A DNA stretch of 64,000 bases from Thermoanaerobacterium butyriciformans. GTDB lineage: Bacteria; Bacillota; Thermoanaerobacteria; Thermoanaerobacterales; Thermoanaerobacteraceae. The position numbers and the translations under genes are program-made. The notes beneath the pieces were generated by a model. That model was not told where the DNA came from. It was given only the letters and a program-made list of their open reading frames with translations, and ran no database searches. This document shows positions 35,248 to 43,905 of this stretch, one piece after another (positions within the stretch are counted from its first letter, which is position 1; every line of letters begins with the position of its first letter). The stretch lies in assembly GCF_017874545.1 (NCBI RefSeq), contig NZ_JAGGLT010000001.1:141582-205581 (forward strand), given 5' to 3'.

Positions 35248-37119
35248 ATGGAAAAGAATATAAGAAAGTATCTACTTATCCTTATAGATGTATTGTTGAT
35301 CAATATTGCTTTTTTTATGGCCTTTTTCTTAAGATTTGATTATCGTATAGTAGAGCCTTACTTTACATTATATAAGCAATCATTTATAATTTTTACATTA
35401 GCAAACATAGTTACATTTATATTTTTTAAGCAGTACCATAAGATATGGCGGTATGTTAATTTAAAAGATTTGATAGACTTGATGGTTGTTATAACAATAG
35501 GAAGTGCTGGATCATCGCTTATATTATTTTTATTGCAGATACATTTGCCAAGGTCTATTTACCCATTAAGCTGGCTTTTAAATATTATATTGATTATTTC
35601 CAGCAGGTTGTTTTATAGATATATAATGAGCAATTCTAAAGTAAAAATAAAAAATATAGTATTTAGAAATACGCTTATTATAGGTGCTGGAAGTGCTGGG
35701 CAAATGTTAATAAGAGAATTAAGAGCACACCCTGAAATAGGATTAAAGCCCGTAGCTATTCTTGACGATGATAGATCAAAGATATATAGGAGTATGGAAG
35801 GTGTCCCTATTGTAGGTACACTCGATGATATAGTTAAAGCAGTCAAGGAAAATGAAATTGATGAAGTGATATATGCGATTCCTTCTGCGTCAAGGACGGT
35901 ATTGAGAAAAGTAATTGATAGTCTAAGTGAATTACATATGAAAGTAAAAACTCTTCCAGGAATATATGAACTAGTAAATGGCAAAGTATCTGTTAATCAG
36001 TTACGGGATGTGGATATAAATGACTTATTAGGAAGAGATCCAATAAAGATAGATTTAGACGAAATAAGCAGTTATATAAAAGATAAGAAGGTAATGGTAA
36101 CGGGTGGAGGTGGATCGATAGGTTCAGAATTATGCAGGCAAATAGCGAAGTTCAATCCATCCCATCTTATAATTCTTGATATATATGAAAACAATATGTA
36201 TGAAATACAACAGGAATTATTAAGAAAATATCCAGATCTAAGAATGACATGTCTTGTAGCTAGCATAAGAGATGAGAAAAAGTTAAATATCATATTTAAA
36301 GAATATAAACCTGAAATTGTTTTTCACGCTGCTGCACATAAACACGTTCCATTGATGGAAGATAGTCCACATGAAGCTGTTAAAAACAATGTTTATGGAA
36401 CATTAAATCTTGTAAGATGTGCAAATGCATATGGTGTTAAGCGCTTTGTCATGATTTCGACAGATAAAGCTGTTAATCCTACAAGCGTAATGGGTGCAAC
36501 TAAGAGGATTTGTGAGATGATAATTCAATCATTTGATAAGGTGAGTGAAACAGAATTTGTTGCGGTTAGGTTCGGTAATGTTTTAGGCAGTAATGGCAGC
36601 GTAATACCATTGTTTAAAAAACAAATAGCAGAAGGTGGACCTGTAACAGTTACACATGAAGATGTAAAAAGATATTTTATGACAATACCAGAAGCAGTAC
36701 AGCTTGTTATACAAGCTGGTGCTATGGCAAATGGTGGAGAGATATTTGTACTTGATATGGGAGAGCCTGTAAAGATTATAGATCTTGCAAGAGATTTGAT
36801 ACGCTTATCCGGTTTTGAGCCAGATGTAGATATTCCTATTAAGATTACTGGACTAAGACCTGGTGAAAAATTATTTGAAGAACTGCTTATGACAGATGAC
36901 AAATATACGTCAACAAAACATGACAAAATTTTTATAGAAAAGCCAGGATTTAATGACTATGATGGCTTAGTTTTAACATTAGAAAAATACAAGTCAAAAA
37001 TAGATGATATGGATACATATGAGCTAAAAGAATTTATAAAATCAATTGTACCAGAATATAACTCACCTGAATTTGATGCAATTGATGAAGTTAGTGCTAC
37101 AACAATAAATAGCAAGTAA
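35248..37119 (+). CDS. Membrane UDP-sugar 4,6-dehydratase, PglF/CapD/WbpM family
   Basis: A 623-aa long-form dehydratase. Four N-terminal membrane helices (to about residue 125) precede a first Rossmann domain (TLIIGAGSAGQMLIREL) and a catalytic SDR domain: VTGGGGSIGSELCRQIAKF, FHAAAHKHVPLMEDSP, STDKAVNPTSVMGATKR, RFGNVLGSNGSVIPLFKKQI. It converts UDP-GlcNAc to the 4-keto-6-deoxy sugar used by PglE. It is separated from the PglE/C/D-like genes by about 17 kb. The C-terminus ends IDEVSATTINSK, echoing IDEVAATT in the UDP-sugar dehydrogenase insert. AAAGGA is 8 nt upstream. Confidence 0.93.
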   Translation: MEKNIRKYLLILIDVLLINIAFFMAFFLRFDYRIVEPYFTLYKQSFIIFTLANIVTFIFFKQYHKIWRYVNLKDLIDLMVVITIGSAGSSLILFLLQIHLPRSIYPLSWLLNIILIISSRLFYRYIMSNSKVKIKNIVFRNTLIIGAGSAGQMLIRELRAHPEIGLKPVAILDDDRSKIYRSMEGVPIVGTLDDIVKAVKENEIDEVIYAIPSASRTVLRKVIDSLSELHMKVKTLPGIYELVNGKVSVNQLRDVDINDLLGRDPIKIDLDEISSYIKDKKVMVTGGGGSIGSELCRQIAKFNPSHLIILDIYENNMYEIQQELLRKYPDLRMTCLVASIRDEKKLNIIFKEYKPEIVFHAAAHKHVPLMEDSPHEAVKNNVYGTLNLVRCANAYGVKRFVMISTDKAVNPTSVMGATKRICEMIIQSFDKVSETEFVAVRFGNVLGSNGSVIPLFKKQIAEGGPVTVTHEDVKRYFMTIPEAVQLVIQAGAMANGGEIFVLDMGEPVKIIDLARDLIRLSGFEPDVDIPIKITGLRPGEKLFEELLMTDDKYTSTKHDKIFIEKPGFNDYDGLVLTLEKYKSKIDDMDTYELKEFIKSIVPEYNSPEFDAIDEVSATTINSK

Positions 37120-37142
37120 AAAATTTTTTTTCGAATGTAGAA

Positions 37143-37224
37143 TATGCTTATCGGGAAGCTGAGGTTTAGTTTAGATGAAGACTTAACAGAGATGATTAAG
37201 TATTATAAAGTAAAATATATGTAA
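37143..37224 (+). pseudogene. Possible sugar-epimerase C-terminal scrap
   Basis: Reads MLIGKLRFSLDEDLTEMIKYYK, which resembles the last helix of extended SDR epimerases (SLDEGL..MI.YY). Short, no start signal; a weak call. Confidence 0.4.
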
Positions 37225-37288
37225 GATGATGTTTTGCATTGATAGGCGAGGAGTGAAAGACTCATTGCAACCATTTTGCATAGAAAAT

Positions 37289-37399
37289 GTTATAATTCTA
37301 TACATAGAAAATGCATTTTTAATTTGCTCTAAAGACAAGGTGCAGAATGTGAAAGATATATTGAAGGAATTAGAAAGGGGAAAAGTGGAGTATTTATAA
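37289..37399 (+). pseudogene. manC: manC remnant 1 (last 36 codons)
   Basis: Reads VIILYIENAFLICSKDKVQNVKDILKELERGKVEYL in one frame (given here only as family evidence in pieces: LICSKDK, VQNVKDILKELE, VEYL), matching the C-terminal end of the two larger manC copies at 40193 and 46650. Nothing of manC lies upstream. Confidence 0.85.
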
Positions 37400-37694
37400 A
37401 CATAAATTCTGGATGAATTTCTGGTTTATATTTTTAACAAACATATCGAAATATTTTGTAATGTAAGATATATCAAATAACAATTTTTATAATAATGAGC
37501 TGCTGATAACTTATTTTTTCAATATAGATATTAGTGGTGTCGTAGGGATATTGCATGCTTTATAGAATGATTTAAATCTAACTTCCGAAGATACTTTATA
37601 TATATATGTTTCATTGTATAAAATTTACGTGGATTTGCTGGTTGCTATAACAAATGGGAATATAGTATTATTGAAAAATTTCTTATGTATAATA
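37400..37694. other. Gap before the PIN trio, no gene seen
   Basis: AT-rich, many stops in all frames. I see nothing until the sigma-H-type promoter at 37695. Confidence 0.5.
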
Positions 37695-37721
37695 AAAGGA
37701 TTTTTAAATCTACTATCGAAT
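37695..37721 (+). promoter_or_regulatory. Sigma-H-type promoter of the PIN trio
   Basis: AAAGGATTT (37695-37703), 11-nt spacer, ATCGAAT (37715-37721). The first gene starts 36 nt downstream. Confidence 0.7.
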
Positions 37722-37756
37722 ATATTAAGTATAAATTAATGAGAGAGGTAATGAAA

Positions 37757-38395
37757 ATGGATAAATTAAATTTATTTCAGGAAACCATAGGTTTTTCAAT
37801 AGTTAAGGATAATAAAATATTAAAAACTGACGAAGTTAATTATATAAGAGATTATTTCTCAAATGATGGATATACAGGATATTCATTAGTGCCAGATGGT
37901 ACAGGTATTCTTCTTTATAATTCAGAAAATTTAAATGATACATTTGTTTATAATAGTGAGTTAATACAATTAAATAAGCCAAATATAGTTTTAGATAAGA
38001 ATACTATTAAAATTCAGTTATCACGTTTATTTGAGATAATGAATAGAATAAATGTGATGATAAAGAATTATGGTATAAAATTAATAGGAGTTAGTAAAGT
38101 TAATGAATCAGATAATAAAATATATAGTTATTGTATAAAAGACGAATTTTTAAGCAATATTAGAAATAATGATATTAATTTAAATGGCATTGGGTTAAGA
38201 TTATCTTATCAATTAGGTAATTTTGTAATAAATCATTATATAGAACCGTATTTTAACGACAAAGATTTTATATATTCTATTATTGATGCAAATACTAATT
38301 ATCAGAATCCTATTGATATAACTTTTGATTTTGTATATAACGATTTTATAAAAATTATTGATCAATATAAAAAAGGATTCAAATTTTTTAAATGA
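37757..38395 (+). CDS. Unknown protein, first gene of the PIN trio
   Basis: A 212-aa soluble protein I do not recognise. It begins MDKLNLFQETIGFSIVKDNK, has alternating strands and helices, and no motif of known enzymes. The start is ATG 37757, 8 nt after GAGAGG; the open frame extends back to 37685, but that would include the promoter. It is 10 bp from the next gene, so the three genes form one operon. It might be a TIGR04255-like protein (weak impression). Confidence 0.65.
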   Translation: MDKLNLFQETIGFSIVKDNKILKTDEVNYIRDYFSNDGYTGYSLVPDGTGILLYNSENLNDTFVYNSELIQLNKPNIVLDKNTIKIQLSRLFEIMNRINVMIKNYGIKLIGVSKVNESDNKIYSYCIKDEFLSNIRNNDINLNGIGLRLSYQLGNFVINHYIEPYFNDKDFIYSIIDANTNYQNPIDITFDFVYNDFIKIIDQYKKGFKFFK

Positions 38396-38405
38396 GGTGA
38401 GTCAT

Positions 38406-38618
38406 ATGGCTCAAAAGCAGCTTCCTAATACAATTTATTGTTTATTGAAGAAAAAGGGATTTTATGATATGACGTATAAAGAAAGACAACAAAAACATAA
38501 AATTTTTATGGATAAAATGAAGAATGCATTGTCTACAGATGAGAAAGTATTGTTGAACAATATTTTAAAAGAAGAAGAGGGGGAGTATACTAATGGTAGG
38601 TATAAGCCCTTTAAATAA
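38406..38618 (+). CDS. Small basic/charged protein, possible antitoxin
   Basis: A 70-aa protein: MAQKQLPNTIYCLLKKKGF, then a helical, charged part (MTYKERQQKHKIFMDKMKN) and LSTDEKVLLNNILKEEEGE. GAGGTGA is 5 nt before the ATG. It overlaps the PIN gene by 26 bp. Size and overlap fit an antitoxin or adaptor; no family recognised. Confidence 0.65.
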   Translation: MAQKQLPNTIYCLLKKKGFYDMTYKERQQKHKIFMDKMKNALSTDEKVLLNNILKEEEGEYTNGRYKPFK

Positions 38619-39303
38619 AGCTAATGTTTTAAATATTAATAATGATATAATATTAGATAATGTAATAGCAACAGATACAAATGCTATAATGTATGCATTT
38701 GGTTATCCCACATGTATAAAAGATGGTATAATAGAAAATAGTAATATTAACAATTTATTACAAAATCAATATTATAGTTTTTTTGATAAGGCAGCCAGTA
38801 ATGATACTATTATTACATATACACATACAAATATTTGTGAGATCCGTACATTAAGTCAAAAACTGGTTTCAAAGAGAAAGGCTAAAGAAGAGAATTTATC
38901 GAATTTTAAATGGAAAGATATATATTCTAAATATGACTATTTAAAGGAAGAAAGCAATAATTTAAGTAATATAATAATATCTACTATAGAACAATCACCA
39001 TATTTTTTATATTTGGAACAATTAACATCTTTAGAAATCATAAATTTAGAGAATCAATTATTATTGAACGCTTCTATTGATTCAAATGATGCTACGATTA
39101 TTGCAAATGCTTTGGCATATAAAATCAATTCAATTCTAACTAATGATATGCAATATGCTAATGTCAGAGGTATTAATATTTATACATCTAATCCCAAAAT
39201 GTTAATTGGAACAAATAATAATTTAATAGATTTTAATACAACATGTAAATTTTACAAAGAATATTTAAATGAGAATTTAATTGGTAAAGTGAAAGATGAG
39301 TAA
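38593..39303 (+). CDS. PIN-like nuclease domain protein
   Basis: A 236-aa protein whose spaced acidic residues fit a PIN domain: Asp in VIATDTNAIMYAFGYP, Glu in HTNICEIRTLSQ, Asp in DSNDATIIANALAYK and Asp in SILTNDMQYANV. The order and final LTND motif are those of PIN ribonucleases, though the protein is longer than VapC because of an insert of about 60 residues. GAGGGGGAG is 7 nt before the ATG. Likely the effector of the three-gene cassette. Confidence 0.78.
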   Translation: MVGISPLNKANVLNINNDIILDNVIATDTNAIMYAFGYPTCIKDGIIENSNINNLLQNQYYSFFDKAASNDTIITYTHTNICEIRTLSQKLVSKRKAKEENLSNFKWKDIYSKYDYLKEESNNLSNIIISTIEQSPYFLYLEQLTSLEIINLENQLLLNASIDSNDATIIANALAYKINSILTNDMQYANVRGINIYTSNPKMLIGTNNNLIDFNTTCKFYKEYLNENLIGKVKDE

Positions 39304-39337
39304 AAAATATTACATGATTGAATTTATATTATATTAA

Positions 39338-40193
39338 TTGAGGTTTAGTTTTATAACCAGAAAATATGTTGATAAAGCCTGTGGGCAAAATATTACAGCA
39401 TGTATCGGGCTAAATGCAAAGAGACTCGATGAAAATTCTCCCATGGTTGTTGTTCTATCTGATGATACGATAACAGATAAAGACCCAAATATTAAAAAAC
39501 GTGATAGAAAAAGCAATTATAAATGATAGTCTAGTCACAATAGGAGTAAGATTTTCTCAATCAGAAACTGGATATGAATACATAAATTTCAAAAAGATAA
39601 CACATAAGATATTAAACAACAGTCCTGTACATAAAGTTGAGAAATTTGTAGAAAAGCCGAATTATGAAACGGCGATAAAATATGTTGAAAGCGGAGACTA
39701 TCTATGGAACAGCGGCATGTTCATATGGAAGACATCAACAATACTAAATGCGATAAAAGAATATATGCCACAATTATACAGTGCATTAAATGTTATAAAG
39801 GAAAACTTTGATTCAGATGAGATAGAAAAAATCTTATACGAGGAATATTCAAAACTTGAAAGCATATCGATAGATTACGGCATAATGGAAAAAGCCAAGA
39901 ATGTGTATGTAGTGCCGGGAGACTTCGGCTGGGATGATGTAGGAAGCTGGACATCAATAGAGAGATTATACGAAAAAGACGAGAACGGCAATGTCATAAA
40001 AGGCAATGTCGTAAGCGTAGACACAAAGAAATGCATCATAACAGGAAGCGATAAACTCATTGCTACACTAGGCATAGAAGATGTAATAATCGTAGACACA
40101 GAAGACGCACTTTTAATATGCTCGAAGGATAAAGCACTAAATGTGAAAGCAGTATTGAAGGAGCTAAAAGAGAAAAAAAGCGAGTATTTGTAA
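39338..40193 (+). pseudogene. manC: manC remnant 2 (5'-truncated, frameshifted)
   Basis: Mannose-1-phosphate guanylyltransferase pieces in two frames. The first (39338-39526) has KACGQNITACIGLNAKRLDE and MVVVLSDDTITDKDPN, and the second (from about 39490) runs from KNVIEKAIINDSLVTIG through ETGYEYINF, VEKFVEKPNYETA, NSGMFIWKTSTIL and DFGWDDVGSW to KKSEYL. The first 60 or so residues with the GGxGTRL nucleotide loop are missing. The 3' 500 bp are nearly identical to the copy at 45913. Confidence 0.9.
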
Positions 40194-40325
40194 AAAAAGT
40201 TCAGTAGGAGACAAAAATAGAGAAGTTGAAAAAGAAATACTTAATCAAATAATAGGATTAAGTAAAAGTGAGGCAGTTTAGTAGTTCAAAATATTAAGTA
40301 ATCTACAACATTTATAAAATTATCA

Positions 40326-40378
40326 AAAGTCCCTTTCGTGGTAAAGGTAGGTAAAACATTAACCCTGAAAGGGGCTTT
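40326..40378 (+). other. Long imperfect hairpin before the GYF gene
   Basis: AAAG-T-CCCTTTC (40326-40337) pairs with GAAAGGG-G-CTTT (40367-40378). The loop itself has a GGTTAA-like inner pairing (GGT..ACC). It could be a terminator for the broken manC or a leader for the gene at 40429. Confidence 0.5.
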
Positions 40379-40428
40379 AATAATAATTTATTATTGTGTG
40401 ATTTGGCTTGCATTGGAGGTATGACTAA

Positions 40429-41922
40429 ATGAACTCACAAAATAGTATGTATTATCGTAATGAATTTCAAAAATCAGAATTAGAAAATTTACCGATTGAA
40501 GACAGAAATGCAAATTGGTATTATGTTCATAATAGTAAAAGAATTGGCCCTGTTTCTGCAAAAGAAATTTATCAGCATGTTAAAAATGGCAGATTGGATT
40601 CAAACTCGTTAGTATGGCGCAAAGGTTTTAAAAATTGGACAAAATTATCTCTTACGGCATTTGCAACAATCACTAATAATGTACCACCGGTCTTAGGAAG
40701 TGAAGTCAATAATTCCTACGTTTGGTGGCTAGCTTTTATACCTATAGTTGGAATTGTAATTGAAAATGCATTATCTTTTATTTTAAATAAAAGTATAGAT
40801 AGATTATGGCATATTACGTATATATTAAATTGTATTTTTGTTTCGGCTGATAAAAAAAGATTACAAGAAGCAGGGTATAACACTAATAAATTAGGTTCCT
40901 TTTGGTTTGTACCGATTTATTTATTTAAAAGAGCAAAGCTTTTGAATCAATCAAAATCTTATGCTATAATATGGTGCATTACATTTGCATTAATAACTTT
41001 TTCTCCATCTACGATATTAAGTAATAGCATACTAAATTTAGGATATGGTGATTCGATTCTGATTAATTCTGTTAAAAATAGTCATATAGATGGATATCCA
41101 TTGAAAACTTTAGGTGAAGCAATTGACGGATATATAAAAGATGCAAAGTGGACATCTTTTGTAGACAGTGATAATAGTAAATACGTAAATGTAGAAGGAA
41201 TAATTAACTATAATGGAAAGCCTGCAAAAATTTTGTTGCAATATAAAGTAAATACCCATAATAATACTTATAGTTTTAATGCTATGGAAATCGATGGTGA
41301 ACCGCAAAGTGCATTATTATATTTGAATCTTATAAAAGAAATGTTTAATACAAATAGTGATATTACGGCTGCTCAAAACAACACAAATGATAATGCAGCG
41401 AATACTAATGTTGCAAATAACAATATTGATAATACGACTACTAATAAAGAAAATAGTGGAGATAATGTGGCAAATGGAGAACAGCAACCTTATGGTACTG
41501 ATGAAATCTATTTTAAACCATATACTAATTCCAAATATGGATTTTATATAGAGTATCCAGATTATTTTAGCCAAAAAAATTTATCGGTTGATGGTAGTGG
41601 ACTACAGTTTGTAACAGGTGATAATACAACTTTAAAAGTATATGGAGAAAATAATATATACCAAAAAGATTTAGAAACATATTACATCAATGATTTAAAG
41701 AATATAGGTGGAGAAATAAAATATAAAGCATTAGGTGATGACTGGTATGTAATATCTTGGGAAGATAGTAGTTTCATCCACTACAAAAAAAGCTTTATTG
41801 GCAATGGAAGTATTAACACTTTTATTTTTATATATCCGAAAGAACAAGCTGATTACTATAATAATTTTGTTGAATATATAGAAGATTCTTTTAAACCCGG
41901 CGATTTGAGCATGCCACATTAA
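40429..41922 (+). CDS. GYF-domain membrane protein
   Basis: A 497-aa protein. Residues about 29-75 form a bacterial GYF_2 domain (NWYYVHNSKRIGPVSAKEIYQ, SLVWRKGFKNWTKLS), a binder of proline-rich or neighbouring proteins. Two or three membrane segments follow (YVWWLAFIPIVGIVI, SYAIIWCITFALITF). Then comes an extracytoplasmic domain, an Asn/Thr-rich linker (about 310-345), and a beta-rich C-terminal domain. GGAGG is 9 nt upstream of the ATG. It pairs with the TPR-like membrane gene 107 bp downstream. Function unknown. Confidence 0.75.
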   Translation: MNSQNSMYYRNEFQKSELENLPIEDRNANWYYVHNSKRIGPVSAKEIYQHVKNGRLDSNSLVWRKGFKNWTKLSLTAFATITNNVPPVLGSEVNNSYVWWLAFIPIVGIVIENALSFILNKSIDRLWHITYILNCIFVSADKKRLQEAGYNTNKLGSFWFVPIYLFKRAKLLNQSKSYAIIWCITFALITFSPSTILSNSILNLGYGDSILINSVKNSHIDGYPLKTLGEAIDGYIKDAKWTSFVDSDNSKYVNVEGIINYNGKPAKILLQYKVNTHNNTYSFNAMEIDGEPQSALLYLNLIKEMFNTNSDITAAQNNTNDNAANTNVANNNIDNTTTNKENSGDNVANGEQQPYGTDEIYFKPYTNSKYGFYIEYPDYFSQKNLSVDGSGLQFVTGDNTTLKVYGENNIYQKDLETYYINDLKNIGGEIKYKALGDDWYVISWEDSSFIHYKKSFIGNGSINTFIFIYPKEQADYYNNFVEYIEDSFKPGDLSMPH

Positions 41923-42029
41923 TGAGATTCAATAAAACAAGAAATTTTAGGCTTAATACACTGATATCTGTTGAGATAGGTTGATTGGTATTACTTGTTG
42001 ATTTATTTTAGTGGATTTAAAGGGGCAAT

Positions 42030-43784
42030 ATGATGAGTGATTACTTAAATATAATCAGCTTAATTATCGAATTGTTTTCAAAAGAGAGATTTAGACATCC
42101 AAGAATATTTAATAGATTGATAGTTGGCATTATATTTATTTTTTTGCTCATTTATTTTTATGTATTTGGATGGATAACAAGTCAAAACAGAACTGTAATG
42201 ATAATACTTTTTAGCCTTATATTTTTGTATGCTTTTATTGCTTATAAAGCGGTCAATGGTCCAATAGGGCTATCAAGAATGAAATTAAATGAAATAGAAA
42301 GTGTTATTGAACAAGGTTTGAGTTGGAATAGAGATGATTTATTTTCCAAGATGCCTATTTATTTTATTGATTTCACTGAAATATATAAATATAAAACACT
42401 ACAAGCTAGATATTTTATTGAACGTAATGATTTTAAGAAAGCCTATGAAATATATAATAGTATAGATGAAAGAAAACTATTTAAAAATGAAATGAAAAAA
42501 TTGTATCAAAATAAAGCATTCACTCTAATCTATTTAGGGAATATAAGCAAAGCAGATGAGCTATTAGAAACAGTAAAAGAAGAAAAAGACCCCATATACC
42601 TAATGTTAAAATCTATAATATTTGAAAATGCAGGTAATATTGATACTGCATCTAAATATTTGCAAAAAGCACTAAACAATATTCCAGGTGATGATAGTGA
42701 AATTAACATTAAATTTTTAGTTTATAATAACTTTGGACGTATAAGGCGTATAGAAGGAAATGATATAGATACAATTTATTATTATGGAAAAAGTGTAGAG
42801 TTAGCAAAGAAACAAAAGAATAAGCAACTTTTACATGTATCTTATCAAAATCTAATTCATTCATATTTATTACAAGGTGAATATGATAAGGTAAATGAGT
42901 ATTTTGAAGAATATCAAGAATTTATTGATATTAATATATTAAATGACTTAATTGAGTTATATAATTTTATTATAGAATTGGATAGTCAGAAATTAGATTT
43001 TAATAGTTTAAGAAAAAATGTAGTAGATGGTTATTTTAAATTAAGGGATAAAATAGATGGTATAAAAAGACTTTGTTTTGATGTAAATGCCCTGAGGTTT
43101 ATGTTTAATGCTAACATAGATCTTGATAATGTATTGGAAGAAATAAATAAGAATATTGAATGTTATTTTTCAATAAAAATGCCGGATAAATATTTTTGTT
43201 TTAAAGAAATTATACAAGTCTTAAAAGGAGTAATAAATTACAGTTATTATCAAAAATTTTATCCATTATACCAAAAGATTTTTATTTATATGAGGGATTT
43301 GGCTTTGTCAGATATAGAGAACTATATTGATAGTTTAAAAGATTATGAAGTTAATGAAAGATGTAAACTCGAAACAGAAAAAACGTTCTTGATAAAATAT
43401 TATAATAAAACATATGATTTTAATAAGATATACAAAAATATGATAGATATAAAGGATATATATGGGAACAATGGGATGTTCATAGATATGATAGAAATGG
43501 ATCTGAATATTGTGGATGAATGTTTTTATGCCTGTAGATATGTCGAAGAACATAATGAACCGCTTAATAAGATAATAGAACATTTAAAATTAGCTGAGGA
43601 TAATGTGCCTAAAATAAAAAATCATCCTAAAGCAAATGAATTTAATCTTAGATTAGCTTACTACTTTTTAGGATTGGGGGACAAAATTAAAGCGAAATAT
43701 TATTTTGATAAATTTGAAGTATCTGGTGTTGCCATTGCAAATTATGCATTCCCTAGTTTTGCAGCAAAATTTTATGTAGCGTAA
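42030..43784 (+). CDS. TPR-like membrane protein, 3' end altered by an IS
   Basis: A 584-aa protein with two N-terminal membrane helices (LIVGIIFIFLLIYFYVFGW, VMIILFSLIFLYAFIAYKA), then a long helical domain with TPR-like units (ARYFIERNDFKKAYEIYN, LKSIIFENAGNIDTASKYLQ, NNFGRIRRIEGNDIDTIYYY). The IS at 43751 replaced the natural C-terminus: the interrupted ending, found after the IS, reads ANYAFWLQGYYNILKLNL-stop at 45900, whereas this copy ends PSFAAKFYVA from IS sequence. Possibly still functional. ATG at 42030 or 42033. Confidence 0.75.
   Translation: MMSDYLNIISLIIELFSKERFRHPRIFNRLIVGIIFIFLLIYFYVFGWITSQNRTVMIILFSLIFLYAFIAYKAVNGPIGLSRMKLNEIESVIEQGLSWNRDDLFSKMPIYFIDFTEIYKYKTLQARYFIERNDFKKAYEIYNSIDERKLFKNEMKKLYQNKAFTLIYLGNISKADELLETVKEEKDPIYLMLKSIIFENAGNIDTASKYLQKALNNIPGDDSEINIKFLVYNNFGRIRRIEGNDIDTIYYYGKSVELAKKQKNKQLLHVSYQNLIHSYLLQGEYDKVNEYFEEYQEFIDINILNDLIELYNFIIELDSQKLDFNSLRKNVVDGYFKLRDKIDGIKRLCFDVNALRFMFNANIDLDNVLEEINKNIECYFSIKMPDKYFCFKEIIQVLKGVINYSYYQKFYPLYQKIFIYMRDLALSDIENYIDSLKDYEVNERCKLETEKTFLIKYYNKTYDFNKIYKNMIDIKDIYGNNGMFIDMIEMDLNIVDECFYACRYVEEHNEPLNKIIEHLKLAEDNVPKIKNHPKANEFNLRLAYYFLGLGDKIKAKYYFDKFEVSGVAIANYAFPSFAAKFYVA
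43614..43750 (+). repeat. 137-bp target-site duplication, left copy
   Basis: Identical, base for base, to 45721-45857; it abuts the left end of the IS1634-like element. Confidence 0.95.
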
Positions 43785-43818
43785 CCCGGAACCATTAATT
43801 TTACTGATGATTCCGGGT
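43784..43818 (+). terminator. Hairpin in the IS left end
   Basis: ACCCGGAA (43784-43791) pairs perfectly with TTCCGGGT (43811-43818). A T-rich stretch follows. It lies ahead of the transposase promoter and could block read-through from the host gene. Confidence 0.65.
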
Positions 43819-43869
43819 AAATTTATTTTAAAATTTTGTCATTTTTATATGGATTTTTTTGGATTATTG

Positions 43870-43878
43870 TGTTATAAT
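43870..43878 (+). promoter_or_regulatory. Extended -10 promoter of the transposase
   Basis: TGTTATAAT, 27 nt before the transposase ATG; no clear -35. Confidence 0.55.
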
Positions 43879-43905
43879 TAGTATTGAAGGGGGAGCAATA
43901 CTACT

